From positions 1-64,000 of the forward strand of contig JBBAUA010000004.1 of assembly GCA_040398465.1 (NCBI GenBank): a stretch of DNA of 64,000 bases, given 5' to 3'. The DNA comes from UBA7672 sp040398465. GTDB taxonomy: Bacteria; Pseudomonadota; Alphaproteobacteria; Caulobacterales; Hyphomonadaceae. Below the pieces are notes generated by a model that saw only the letters and a program-made list of their open reading frames with translations, searched no databases and was not told where the DNA came from. Shown here one piece after another: positions 33,534 to 41,896 of the stretch (the first letter of the stretch is position 1; each line of letters opens with the position of its first letter). The position numbers were made by a program, and so were the translations under genes.

Positions 33534-35447
33534 ATGGCGTCGAAAAAGCCTCCTCAATCGCCCGGAAAAGGGTCGCCCGAAGATGGGCCTGTGGATGATG
33601 TTGCGGCACCCCGTGACACGATGACCGCGTCCATGTTCGGCGATGACGTGCCGCTCGGCCCCGTGGCCTATCAGGTCCTCGCCCGCAAATACCGGCCGAC
33701 CCGGTTCGAGGACCTTGTCGGCCAGGAGGCGATGGTCCGCACGCTCTCCAACGCGTTCCGGACCGGACGCATCGCGCACGCCTTCATGCTCACCGGCGTT
33801 CGCGGCGTCGGCAAGACGACGACGGCGCGCCTGCTCGCCCGTGCGTTGAACTACGAGACCGACACCGTCCACCAGCCGTCGATGCTGCTCGATCCGCCCG
33901 GCGTGCACTGCGCCGCCATCATGGAGGGGCGCCACCCCGACGTGCTCGAACTCGACGCCGCCTCGAACACCGGCATCGACAACATGCGCGACCTGTTGAG
34001 CGGCGCGCGCTATGCGCCCGTGAATGCGCGGTACAAGGTCTACATCATCGACGAAGTGCACATGCTCTCGACGGCGGCGTTCAACGCGCTGCTGAAGACG
34101 CTGGAAGAACCGCCGCCGCATGTGAAATTCATCTTCGCGACGACCGAGATCCGCAAGGTCCCCGTCACCGTCCTGTCGCGCTGCCAGCGTTTCAACCTGC
34201 AGCGCTTCTCGCCCGAAGCCTTGGCCGACCACCTCGCCAACATCAGCGCGAAGGAAGGCGCCAATGTCGCGCCCGAAGCGCTTGCTCTGATCGCGCGCGC
34301 CGCCGAAGGCTCCGCCCGCGACGGCCTTTCCATTCTCGACCAGGCGATCGTGCAGGGCGCCGGCGATGGCGGCGGCAAGCAGGTCACTGCCGAACAGGTC
34401 CGCGACATGCTCGGCCTCGCCGACCGCTCGCGCGTGCTTGACCTGATGGACCGCATCATCGCCGCCGACCACAAGTCCGCGCTCAACGAGGCGACAGCGC
34501 TTCTGGATCAGGGCGCCGATGCGCCGGTGCTGATCAAGGACCTGATGGACGTCGTCGTCGAAGTCTCCCGCGCGCAGGCGCTGAAGGACGACTACGTTTT
34601 CTCTGGCCCGTCCGAATGGGGCAAGCGCACCGTCGCGATGGCAGGGCAGGTCTCGCCCGCGCAGTCGGCCCGCATGTGGCGGCTGCTCCTGCAAGGATTC
34701 GAGGATTGCGCCCGCGCGCCCGATCCGCCGTCCGCAGCCCAGATGGTGGTGTTGCGCCTTGCCGCAGTCACAGGCCTGCCGTCGCCTGAAGACGCGGCGC
34801 GCATGCTGGCGGGCGGGGCCGCTGTGCCGGGCCCAAAGTCCCAGCCTGAACCGTCCCGCGCGCCCGAGCGTGCAGACGCCCCCTCCGCCACTGCGCCACC
34901 GCCTCCGCCGCCCGTCCGGCCGCCACCCGCGCCGCCACCAGCACACGACGATGATCACGGCGAGGTCGTGCGGCTCTCATCCCTTCGCGAGATCGTCGCT
35001 GAACTTGATGCACGCCGTGAGATTTCGCTGAAGTATGAGATCGAGCGCTTCGTGCGCCCGGCCGAGATCGATTTCGGCCATTTCCGTTACACGGCCGCGC
35101 CGAACGCGCCGAACAACCTCTCGCAGCGCATCAAGGACTGGCTCGAAGATGTCACCGGCGTCGAATGGGAAGTGCTGCAGTCGACAGACGGCGCGGCAGA
35201 AAGCGTCAAGGAGCGCCGGACCCGTCGCGGTTCGGAGAAGCTGCAATCGGCTGCAGCCATCCCGCGTATTGCCGAGGCGCTGCGACTTTTCCCTGGCGCG
35301 CAGGTGCTGCGTGTTGACGACGCAGAGCAGGCCGACGACCTTGATGATCTGGCGCCGCAGCACAACGTGATACATGTCGACTTCGGCATGCGTGAGCGTG
35401 CCGAGGAAATGATCCCAGACCCCGACGAGCGTGAGGACGACGAATGA
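33534..35447 (+). CDS. dnaX: DNA polymerase III subunits gamma/tau
   Basis: A 637-residue protein starting MASKKPPQ; a TTG 12 codons upstream is possible. The AAA+ domain has LARKYRPTRFEDLVGQ, Walker A GVRGVGKT at 88-95, Walker B IIDEVHMLS and sensor TTEIRKVPVTVLSRCQ. The zinc-module cysteines that usually follow Walker A are lost: only C126 remains in PPGVHCAAIMEGRHPDV. A Pro/Ala linker (about 430-480) precedes the tau C-terminal domains that contact DnaB and alpha. It is the clamp-loader core. The ybaB start overlaps its stop (ATGA). Confidence 0.96.
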   Translation: MASKKPPQSPGKGSPEDGPVDDVAAPRDTMTASMFGDDVPLGPVAYQVLARKYRPTRFEDLVGQEAMVRTLSNAFRTGRIAHAFMLTGVRGVGKTTTARLLARALNYETDTVHQPSMLLDPPGVHCAAIMEGRHPDVLELDAASNTGIDNMRDLLSGARYAPVNARYKVYIIDEVHMLSTAAFNALLKTLEEPPPHVKFIFATTEIRKVPVTVLSRCQRFNLQRFSPEALADHLANISAKEGANVAPEALALIARAAEGSARDGLSILDQAIVQGAGDGGGKQVTAEQVRDMLGLADRSRVLDLMDRIIAADHKSALNEATALLDQGADAPVLIKDLMDVVVEVSRAQALKDDYVFSGPSEWGKRTVAMAGQVSPAQSARMWRLLLQGFEDCARAPDPPSAAQMVVLRLAAVTGLPSPEDAARMLAGGAAVPGPKSQPEPSRAPERADAPSATAPPPPPPVRPPPAPPPAHDDDHGEVVRLSSLREIVAELDARREISLKYEIERFVRPAEIDFGHFRYTAAPNAPNNLSQRIKDWLEDVTGVEWEVLQSTDGAAESVKERRTRRGSEKLQSAAAIPRIAEALRLFPGAQVLRVDDAEQADDLDDLAPQHNVIHVDFGMRERAEEMIPDPDEREDDE

Positions 35448-35770
35448 AAGACCTGTCCGACATCATGCGCCAGGCGCAACAGATGCAGCAGCGCCTGCAG
35501 GAAGCGCAAGAACGCATGGACCAGCTCACGGCGGAGGGTTCCTCCGGCGGCGGCATGGTCAAGGTAACGCTGAAGGGCAAGGGCGAGCTTCACGCGCTCA
35601 ACATTGACCCGTCCATCATGACTCCGGGCGACAAGGAAATGGTCGAAGACCTCGTCAAGGCCGCGCATTCCGACGCCCGCCGCAAGCTGGATGATGCGAT
35701 GGCTGACGCCATGAAGCAGGCCACGGGCGGCCTCGGCGGCATGCTCCCCGGCTTCAAGCTGCCGTTTTGA
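35444..35770 (+). CDS. YbaB/EbfC family nucleoid-associated protein
   Basis: A 108-residue protein with the YbaB pattern: MKDLSDIMRQAQQMQQRLQEAQE helix, GMVKVTLKGKGEL strands, DKEMVEDLVKAAHSDARRKLDDAM helix and a Gly/Met-rich tail (GGLGGMLPGFKLPF). It binds DNA as a dimer. It overlaps dnaX by 4 bases. The usual third gene, recR, does not follow; a small membrane protein gene does. Confidence 0.95.
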   Translation: MKDLSDIMRQAQQMQQRLQEAQERMDQLTAEGSSGGGMVKVTLKGKGELHALNIDPSIMTPGDKEMVEDLVKAAHSDARRKLDDAMADAMKQATGGLGGMLPGFKLPF

Positions 35771-35790
35771 GCGGCGCTGCGGGACGGACG

Positions 35791-36108
35791 ATGAAGGCGG
35801 CCGACTGGATCAAGCACGGCGTCGTCTTCGTGGCGGCGATCTTCACCGTCTGGCTGTCTGGCGTCGTGCCTGTGCTGATCCTGCAGCCAGGGCCGTATGC
35901 CGGGCAGACGGCGATGCAGGTCTTCGCCCAGATGGGCGCGGTCGATGTCTCCGGCCTCCTGCGCGCCTGGCCCATCTTCGGCGCGCTCGCGATCTGCCAG
36001 GCGCTGACATTCCACTATGTGAAGAGATGGACGACGCCGATCTTCCTCATCGGCGTGTTCGCGCTCGGCTTCCTGATGGCATGGCGCTACTGGACGACCT
36101 ACGCGTGA
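35791..36108 (+). CDS. Small membrane protein of unknown function
   Basis: A 105-residue protein with three likely membrane helices (GVVFVAAIFTVWLSGVVPVLIL, then about 55-72, and IFLIGVFALGFLMAW near the end). The ATG at 35791 follows GGGACGG; a TTG at 35767 overlapping the ybaB stop would add 8 residues. No family recognised. It occupies the position where recR often sits. Confidence 0.6.
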   Translation: MKAADWIKHGVVFVAAIFTVWLSGVVPVLILQPGPYAGQTAMQVFAQMGAVDVSGLLRAWPIFGALAICQALTFHYVKRWTTPIFLIGVFALGFLMAWRYWTTYA

Positions 36109-36118
36109 GGCTTGCTGA

Positions 36119-36439
36119 CTAGGCCTGCGGCTTCCTGTTCTTCAGCCGCTCCACTGCAGCCGAGCCCTCGACCTTCGGCATGCGGGTTGGGCTCACATGC
36201 GGAGCCGACTTTGGCGCCTCCTTCATCGGCGAAGGCCGCATCCGCCGATAGATGCGCAGCACCAGAACACCAAACAGGATCACCGCGCCACTGAAGAACA
36301 CGACCGGCCCCCAGACCGGATGCAGCGCGATGTCGAATACGAAATCCAGCCCGCCCGGTATGAAGGCCAGGGTCAGCAAGACAACCGGAATTGCGACTGC
36401 CAGGACGGCGAGAATGATTTCGTGCGGCTTCAGATCCAT
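36119..36439 (-). CDS. Small two-helix membrane protein
   Basis: A 106-residue protein. Two hydrophobic helices (IILAVLAVAIPVVLLTLAF, about 8-26, and PVVFFSGAVILFGVLVL, about 45-61) precede a basic, Pro-rich cytosolic tail of about 45 residues. No known family; convergent with the small membrane gene before it. Confidence 0.6.
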   Translation of the reverse strand: MDLKPHEIILAVLAVAIPVVLLTLAFIPGGLDFVFDIALHPVWGPVVFFSGAVILFGVLVLRIYRRMRPSPMKEAPKSAPHVSPTRMPKVEGSAAVERLKNRKPQA

Positions 36440-36496
36440 GGTCTCAAGGTACGCGCTGGAGGCTGAGGAGGGAAGCTCAGCAATGTGTGAACGGCG

Positions 36497-38497
36497 CTAC
36501 TTCGCCACGCCCAGATGCTTCTCAAGGAACTCCGCTTCCTTGCGCGAATAGAACAGCCGGTTCTTCAGCTTGCGCCAGCCATGCCCCTCGTCAGGAATGC
36601 GGATGAATTCCGCTTCCACGCCGTTCTTGCGCAGCGTGGTCACCATGATCTCGGTCTCCGCGATGTCGATGCGCGGGTCCATGACGCCGTGCGAGTAGAG
36701 CATCGGCACGCGAATCTTGTCCGCGATGGTGATGGGCGAGATCTCCGTGTAGAATTTCTTCCACTCCGGATCGGCGATGTCGCCATACTCGATCAGGTCT
36801 GACGCTTTCAGTCCCGGCGAGGCGACCTCCAGTCCGGTCACCCAGTTGCCGACGCCGAACAGCGATACGCCCGCCTTGAACGCGTCAGGATAGGCGCCGG
36901 TCACGGCGTTCACCATGTAGCCGCCATAAGAGCCGCCGGACACCGCCGCACGGTCCGCATCGACCCGGCCGTCCTCCTTCAGGAAGGCGAGCATGTCGAC
37001 AAGATCGCGCACGCTGTCGAGCCGCTTCTTCTGGTCATCCAGCATCACGTAGGTGCGGCCAAAGCCGGTCGAGCCGCGGACGTTCGGCGCGAACACGGCG
37101 ATGCCGCGGTCGACATAGTACTGGGCGTTGGCGTCGAAATTCGCCATCGACTGCCCCGTAGGCCCGCCATGCACGTCGAACAGCACGGGCGGCCTCGCGC
37201 CACCCTTCATCGAGGCGGCGTCCGGCAGGTAGAGCAGGCCCTGCAGTTCCACCCCGTCGCGCGCCTTCATCCTCACCGACACAGGCTTCACCAGCCGCTT
37301 CGCATCGAGCCCGGCCAGGCTTCCCGCGAACGCGGTGTTCGTCTTGCCCGTCGCAAGGTCGAGCACCATGATCTCGCCAGGCGTTGCGTAGTCGCTGATA
37401 TTGATCGCCAGTTTCGAACTGCCCGTGTCGCACGACAGCCCAAACACTCCATCGGGCAGTTTTGGCAGCGCGACAGCCTTCTTCGTCGCTCGCTCTTCCA
37501 CGTGCAGCTTGAAGAATCCGTCCTCATTGGTCGACCAGGCGAGCCATTTCCCGCCTGTCCCGCACAGGCTGACATTCTGGATATCGTGCGGCGCTTCCTT
37601 CACGACGCTCACCGCGCCCGAGGCAACGTCGTAGTAGGACAGCGCCAGGAATTCGCGGCCTTCATTGCTGGCGAAGTAGAAGCCCTTGCTGTCGGGCGTC
37701 CAGGCAAAGCCGCCATCCGCGTGGTTAGCCCGAACCTCCGGCGCGGCTATCGTCTTCAGCGACTTGCCCGGAATATCAAGCAGCATCAGCTTGTCGGAAT
37801 CCTCGCCCACGCCTTCGCTCACAGTGGCAGATTTTCCGTCCGGCGAGATCGATCGCACCAGCGTCGCAAGCTTGCCCTGCGCCAGCAGTGTCGGCGGCCC
37901 TTCGGGCGAGCCCATGTAGATGTCGAAGTCCGTCCCGTTGCGCTCGGGCGAGGCATACAGCAGCGACTGCCCGTCCGGCAGGAAGCCGCCGAACACGCGG
38001 AAGCCCCCGTCCTTCGCCGCGATCAGCTCCTGCTCCACCGCGCCATCCACGGTGACGAGGTTGTAGCTCTCCTGCTCGTTGCCGTTGTTGTCTGCCCCGT
38101 AGAGGATCGACGTCGAATCCGGCGACCATTCGAAGAAGGTGATGCCGTTGCCAAAGGTCAGCTGACGCGGCTGCCCGCCTTCTGCGGAAACCACCCACAG
38201 CTGCGGCAGGCCGGTGATCCGCCAGTTGAAGGCGATGCTCTTTCCATCCGGCGAAATCTCCGCCCCGCCTGCGCCCATCGCCAGCACGTAGCGCGCAATG
38301 TCCGCAGGGTCATCGCCGGCGCGCCCGACCGTGAGCGGTGCATCTGTCGGCTCAATGGCCGCAATCGACATGTCCGCGCCTTTGGCTCCGCCATAGGTGG
38401 CCGTCTTTGCTTCAGCCGGCGCGGCCGGCGCCGGCGCTTGCGCGCTGCAGGCAGCGAATGCCGATACGGATGCGAGCAGCAAGGCAAGACGGATCAT
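36497..38497 (-). CDS. S9 family prolyl oligopeptidase lipoprotein
   Basis: A 666-residue lipoprotein (MIRLALLLASVSAFAAC, C17). Residues 60-400 form a beta-propeller with WD40/PD40-like repeats (ISPDGKSIAF, WSPDSTSIL, WTPDSKGFYF). The C-terminal alpha/beta hydrolase domain has GGSYGGYMV with Ser523, the acid in GVMDPR (D607) and His639 in PDEGHGW. Such enzymes cut short peptides, often after Pro or Ala, in the periplasm. Monocistronic by spacing. Confidence 0.93.
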   Translation of the reverse strand: MIRLALLLASVSAFAACSAQAPAPAAPAEAKTATYGGAKGADMSIAAIEPTDAPLTVGRAGDDPADIARYVLAMGAGGAEISPDGKSIAFNWRITGLPQLWVVSAEGGQPRQLTFGNGITFFEWSPDSTSILYGADNNGNEQESYNLVTVDGAVEQELIAAKDGGFRVFGGFLPDGQSLLYASPERNGTDFDIYMGSPEGPPTLLAQGKLATLVRSISPDGKSATVSEGVGEDSDKLMLLDIPGKSLKTIAAPEVRANHADGGFAWTPDSKGFYFASNEGREFLALSYYDVASGAVSVVKEAPHDIQNVSLCGTGGKWLAWSTNEDGFFKLHVEERATKKAVALPKLPDGVFGLSCDTGSSKLAINISDYATPGEIMVLDLATGKTNTAFAGSLAGLDAKRLVKPVSVRMKARDGVELQGLLYLPDAASMKGGARPPVLFDVHGGPTGQSMANFDANAQYYVDRGIAVFAPNVRGSTGFGRTYVMLDDQKKRLDSVRDLVDMLAFLKEDGRVDADRAAVSGGSYGGYMVNAVTGAYPDAFKAGVSLFGVGNWVTGLEVASPGLKASDLIEYGDIADPEWKKFYTEISPITIADKIRVPMLYSHGVMDPRIDIAETEIMVTTLRKNGVEAEFIRIPDEGHGWRKLKNRLFYSRKEAEFLEKHLGVAK

Positions 38498-38647
38498 GAC
38501 GTATCTCCCGAAGCACGCTGCAAGCTATCTGTTTCGGAAGCGATTGCCAGTGTTGCGAATGTCGCTCAGCACGTTTGATCAAGGATGCGCGCGCATCGTG
38601 CGGCGATAACTATTGCTGCCCCCGTTTTTCAGCGCGACCTGTTTCAT

Positions 38648-39289
38648 CTACCAGCGCAGAACGCGTGACCCGGCGATCGCGCCTGCGACCACAGTGAGCG
38701 CGACGCCGACTGAGTACCACACCGCCACGAAGGGAGCTGTGTTCTCGTCGCAATGCAGGCCGTAGACCGTCGCGGAGACGCCGCCCGCGAGCAGGCCGGC
38801 GGCTGCGCCCGCGAGTGCGGTCCGGGTCGGGGCGAAGCGGCGCATCGTCCAGAGGATCGCGGCAAGACCCGGAAGCGCTAGCACGAAAATCAGCAAGGGG
38901 CAGGAGTCCCAGCTGCCGCCCATGATCGCGGCGGGCATTTGTTCGGAAGGCATCGTCATCAGCTGAGCTGCGGCCAGAGCTGCGATCGCGGCCGCGCAGG
39001 CTGCAGCGATCGTCCAGCCAAGGCGCCCATTGGCGCCCGGTCGCGAGAGACGCTCCGCCAGTAAAAAGCCCGCGGCTCCAAGCCCGACCGTATAGATCGC
39101 CTTCATCCAGAATGTCGGGTCGGCGAATGCGTCAGGCAGGTCCGGTCTGAAGCCGATCCACGGGACCATGATCACGAGGGCGGCGGCCGCTCCCGCGAGC
39201 GCCAGCGCGGAGAGGCGCCTGGGCAATACGCCCCGATCCACGGGGGCCGCATCGCGGGCGAGGAGGGTGATCAACTCATCAGTTTTCAT
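38648..39289 (-). CDS. NrsF-like (DUF1109) anti-sigma factor
   Basis: A 213-residue protein with six hydrophobic helices, N-terminal MKTDELITLLARDAAPV, and two conserved cysteines, C130 in SWDSCPLL and C180 in GLHCDENTAPFVAVW. In Caulobacter, NrsF holds SigF at the membrane and two periplasmic cysteines at matching positions are, as I recall, needed for sensing metal/oxidative stress. It overlaps the sigma gene by 11 bases, as expected for a sigma/anti-sigma pair. Confidence 0.9.
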   Translation of the reverse strand: MKTDELITLLARDAAPVDRGVLPRRLSALALAGAAAALVIMVPWIGFRPDLPDAFADPTFWMKAIYTVGLGAAGFLLAERLSRPGANGRLGWTIAAACAAAIAALAAAQLMTMPSEQMPAAIMGGSWDSCPLLIFVLALPGLAAILWTMRRFAPTRTALAGAAAGLLAGGVSATVYGLHCDENTAPFVAVWYSVGVALTVVAGAIAGSRVLRW

Positions 39290-39821
39290 CGCGCGCCCGC
39301 CTCATTAGAAGTTGCAGGCTGCGATGGATCGAAACCTTGACGGCCCCTTCGGTCATCCCCGCCTTGCGAGCAGCCTCGGCGTGGGAGAGGCCGGCGATCT
39401 TCACGTCCTCCAGAAGCGAACGCTGCTTGTCCGGAAGCGTGGAGACAAGTTTGCCGAGATCGTGTCGCGTCGCCGCTTCGTTGCTGTCCTCGCTGGCGAA
39501 GAGTTCGGTCGCCTCGTCGAGAGGCTCGGTGCGGCGGATTCGGTTGCGGCGATACCAGTCGATCAGCTTGTAACGCGCTATGGCGTACGCCCATGATGTG
39601 AAGGGTTGTGAAGTGTCGTAGGTCTCGCGCTTGAGATGGATGGCCAGCAGCGATTCCTGCACGAGATCCTCCAGGTCGGCGGCGCTGCGACCCATCTTGC
39701 GAGCCAGGAAGCCCCGCAGATAAACGGCCAGCGTTCCCAGCATCTCGCCATGCGCGGCGGCGTCTCCGCCAAGGCCACGAAGCATCAGCGCTTTCAAACG
39801 GGCTTCGATATCCGATGCCAA
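39279..39821 (-). CDS. ECF sigma factor, SigF-like
   Basis: A 180-residue ECF sigma factor starting at TTG. Sigma2 is seen in RKMGRSAADLEDLVQESLLAIHLKRETYD and FTSWAYAIARYKLIDWYRR; sigma4 in LPDKQRSLLEDVKIAGLSHAEAARKAGMTEGAVKVSIHRSLQ. With the NrsF-like gene directly downstream it belongs to the SigF/NrsF type. A GCAAGG-N16-CGAC element upstream (39866-39891) resembles the motif ahead of the DUF1223 gene, so it may autoregulate. Confidence 0.9.
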   Translation of the reverse strand: MASDIEARLKALMLRGLGGDAAAHGEMLGTLAVYLRGFLARKMGRSAADLEDLVQESLLAIHLKRETYDTSQPFTSWAYAIARYKLIDWYRRNRIRRTEPLDEATELFASEDSNEAATRHDLGKLVSTLPDKQRSLLEDVKIAGLSHAEAARKAGMTEGAVKVSIHRSLQLLMRRARDEN

Positions 39822-39865
39822 GCCGAGGTCCGCCCAAGCACCGCCCCGTCACCATTCGCAGGGCA

Positions 39866-39891
39866 GTCGCATCTGTGTAGCGGAGCCTTGC
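39866..39891 (-). promoter_or_regulatory. Possible ECF promoter before the sigma gene
   Basis: On the minus strand GCAAGG (39891-39886), 16 bases, CGAC (39869-39866), about 45 bases before the TTG start. It is a degraded version of the GTAACC-N16-CGAA element at 42665-42690. Weak by itself; the equal spacing is the main support. Confidence 0.35.
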
Positions 39892-39910
39892 AACGCTTGT
39901 CACGCGCCCA

Positions 39911-40678
39911 TCAGATGCCAGCGTACCACTCATAGCCACGATCTTCCCAATAGCCCCCCTTGCCGCGGCCGAAAGAATCGAGACGTTCGACCATCTCGAT
40001 GCGCATGAGGTATTTGGCGTGCTTGTAGCCGAGCTGCCGTTCGACACGCAGGCGAAGCGGGGCGCCGTGCGCAACATCGAGCGGCTGGCCGTTGAGGTTG
40101 TAGGCCAGGATCGTCTGCGGGTGGAAGCCGTCAATCAGGTCGATGCTCTCGTAATACATGTCGGCGCCGCCGCCATAGTTGTCAGCGCAATGCATGACCG
40201 CGAAGCGTGCGTTGGGCTTGAGGCCCGCTGTCTGGAGGAGCGGTCCAAGCTGCGCGCCTTGCCACTTGCCAATTGCGCTCCAGCCCTCGACGCAGTCGTG
40301 GCGGGTGATCTGAGTGCGGGCAGGCAGCGCGCGCAGGTCTGCAAGCGAGAGGTCGAGCGGCCGCTCGACCAGACCGTCGATGCGTAGGCGCCAGGCGTTG
40401 AAGTTGCCGGAAGCCAGCGCGTTGTAGGCGGGTGTGTTCGGATTCTTCGTGCCATTTGCCTTGAAGACGGGCGAGATGTCGCGCTCCGAGAACTCGCGCG
40501 CCAGCGGCTGGCCGAACATCAGCGCGCGCTGGGCGGACATGGTGAGGCTTTCGCCGGCGCTGAGGAAGTTCCGGAAGCCTGGCGAAGCTGAGAGGGCGTC
40601 ACATCCGGTGAGGGCGAGGCCGCCCAGAGTGATGGCCCCGCCGGTCAGCAGCGTGCGGCGGGTGAGGAAGTCTTTCAC
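39911..40678 (-). CDS. Tat-exported molybdopterin oxidoreductase (sulfite oxidase/MsrP type)
   Basis: A 255-residue protein starting at GTG, with a twin-arginine signal (FLTRRTLLTGG) and a lipobox LALTGC (C26), so probably a Tat lipoprotein. The oxidoreductase molybdopterin-binding domain has the molybdenum-ligand C129 in TRHDCVEGWSAIGKWQG and HCADNYGGGADMYYESID. MsrP-like enzymes reduce methionine sulfoxide in envelope proteins. Its start overlaps the stop of the cytochrome b gene (GTGA), so the two form an electron-transfer pair. Confidence 0.9.
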   Translation of the reverse strand: MKDFLTRRTLLTGGAITLGGLALTGCDALSASPGFRNFLSAGESLTMSAQRALMFGQPLAREFSERDISPVFKANGTKNPNTPAYNALASGNFNAWRLRIDGLVERPLDLSLADLRALPARTQITRHDCVEGWSAIGKWQGAQLGPLLQTAGLKPNARFAVMHCADNYGGGADMYYESIDLIDGFHPQTILAYNLNGQPLDVAHGAPLRLRVERQLGYKHAKYLMRIEMVERLDSFGRGKGGYWEDRGYEWYAGI

Positions 40679-41409
40679 GACGTGTGCTCCGAGGCGGCGG
40701 GTGCGGGCGGGACAGTGAACTTGCCCGTGATCATCGAGCGGATCTCGTTCCAGGCGCCTGCAACGACAACCTCGACGAGGTGGATTATCAGGAAGGCGAC
40801 CAGCAGGTTGGCCGCGATGAAGTGGAGCGAGCGCGCCGATTGGCGGCCGCCGAAGATGTCGAGGAAGACCGGCGCGATGGCGTTGAAGCCGGGCGACATG
40901 GTCAGGCCGGTGAAGATGATCAGCGGGAAGAGCACGAAGATCACCGCAACATAGGCAAGCTTCTGCAGCGTGTTGTAGCGCTTCGCGGCGGGGCCGGTGA
41001 TGCGCTTGAACTGGGCGTGATGGACGATCTCCTCCCAGAGATGACGCGGCTTGAGCTCGGAGCGTTCCGGCAGGATGTCGCGCGCGAAGTGGCGGTTTAT
41101 CAGGCTGAAGGCGATGTAGAGTGCGCCGTTGATGACCAGCAGCCAAGCGAAGAAGAAGTGCCAGTTGCGGCCTGCAGCGAGATCGCGATGGTTGGGCAAG
41201 GTGAGGAGGTCGGGGAAGCCGCCAGGGATGGACAGCCATGGCGTGTCGAAGTTCGCGCCCGCCTGGCCCCAGTAGAGCATCGGGTGCGCATTGAAGATCT
41301 GCAGGCCGCTGAGCAGCAGCAACAGGAAGCACAACGCGTTGATCCAGTGCGCGATGCGCACGATCCGGGTGTGGCGGTAGACGATCTCGCTCGTGGGCTG
41401 GGCGGTCAT
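40675..41409 (-). CDS. Cytochrome b/b6 domain membrane protein
   Basis: A 244-residue integral membrane protein of the bacterial cytochrome b561/Ni-hydrogenase type. Heme-binding His candidates are in RIAHWINALCFLLLL, NWHFFFAWLLV and LHFIAANLLVAFLIIHLVE, across about four helices. It overlaps the molybdopterin oxidoreductase gene by 4 bases and most likely passes quinol electrons to it, playing the part MsrQ plays for MsrP although it is a different family. Confidence 0.9.
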   Translation of the reverse strand: MTAQPTSEIVYRHTRIVRIAHWINALCFLLLLLSGLQIFNAHPMLYWGQAGANFDTPWLSIPGGFPDLLTLPNHRDLAAGRNWHFFFAWLLVINGALYIAFSLINRHFARDILPERSELKPRHLWEEIVHHAQFKRITGPAAKRYNTLQKLAYVAVIFVLFPLIIFTGLTMSPGFNAIAPVFLDIFGGRQSARSLHFIAANLLVAFLIIHLVEVVVAGAWNEIRSMITGKFTVPPAPAASEHTS

Positions 41410-41435
41410 GTTCGTGCTCGAAGATAGAGTGCGCC

Positions 41436-41477
41436 GGGACGCCCGGATGCGTCGGAGGGGAGTTGGCCGGGCGTCCC
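41436..41477. repeat. 11-base inverted repeat between lipoprotein and cytochrome b genes
   Basis: GGGACGCCCGG (41436-41446) and CCGGGCGTCCC (41467-41477) with a 20-base loop, filling the intergenic space. No U run follows on the minus strand, so it may be a processing or attenuation hairpin rather than a full terminator. Confidence 0.55.
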
Positions 41478-41488
41478 GACGGTCAGCG

Positions 41489-41842
41489 TCAGTTTCCGGC
41501 CGGTTTCATCGGATCGGCCTTCATCGCGTCTGACGCCATCGGATCGGCGGGCTTCATCGGGTCAGCCGCCATTGCGTCNNNNNNNNNNNNNNNNNNNNNN
41601 NNNNNNNNNNNNNNNNNNNNNNNNNNNNNNNNNNNNNNNNNNNNNNNNNNNNNNNNNNNNNNNNNNNNNNNNNNNNNNGCGTCCGACGCCATCGGGTCAG
41701 CGGGTTTCATCGCATCGGTCGCCATCGCGTCCGGCTTCATCGCATCAGCAGCCATCGGATCTTCGGCGGCCGGAGAGCAGGCGGCGACCGAGAGAGCCAG
41801 CGCGGCGGCGGCGATCGAAGCAAAAAGTGTACGGGAGATCAT
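41489..41842 (-). CDS. Met/Asp/Pro-repeat lipoprotein, spans a scaffold gap
   Basis: A lipoprotein (MISRTLFASIAAAALALSVAAC, lipobox VAAC) whose mature part is a low-complexity repeat built on DAMKPADPMASD, resembling the pentapeptide MXKDX repeat family. 100 N (41579-41678) interrupt it, so its length is unknown; both sides read in the same frame, and joining on the shared GCGTC would also keep frame. Dense Met and Asp suggest metal binding or an oxidisable methionine store, which is inference. It sits upstream of the cytochrome b and molybdopterin enzyme genes. Confidence 0.75.
   Translation of the reverse strand: MISRTLFASIAAAALALSVAACSPAAEDPMAADAMKPDAMATDAMKPADPMASDXXXXXXXXXXXXXXXXXXXXXXXXXXXXXXXXXXDAMAADPMKPADPMASDAMKADPMKPAGN
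41579..41678. other. Scaffold gap 3 (100 N) inside a repeat gene
   Basis: Exactly 100 N within the tandem-repeat coding part of the Met/Asp/Pro lipoprotein gene; the flanks share repeat units. The assembler probably broke in the repeat, so copy number is undetermined. Confidence 0.95.
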
Positions 41843-41896
41843 GTTGTGTCCTTTGTGACTGTGCCGGAGCACGTGGGTTGAACGCGAAGAGGAAAG

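Noticed and set aside
33450..34958. 502-residue minus-strand ORF
   Set aside because: Antisense to dnaX; composition typical of a shadow frame and no ribosome site.
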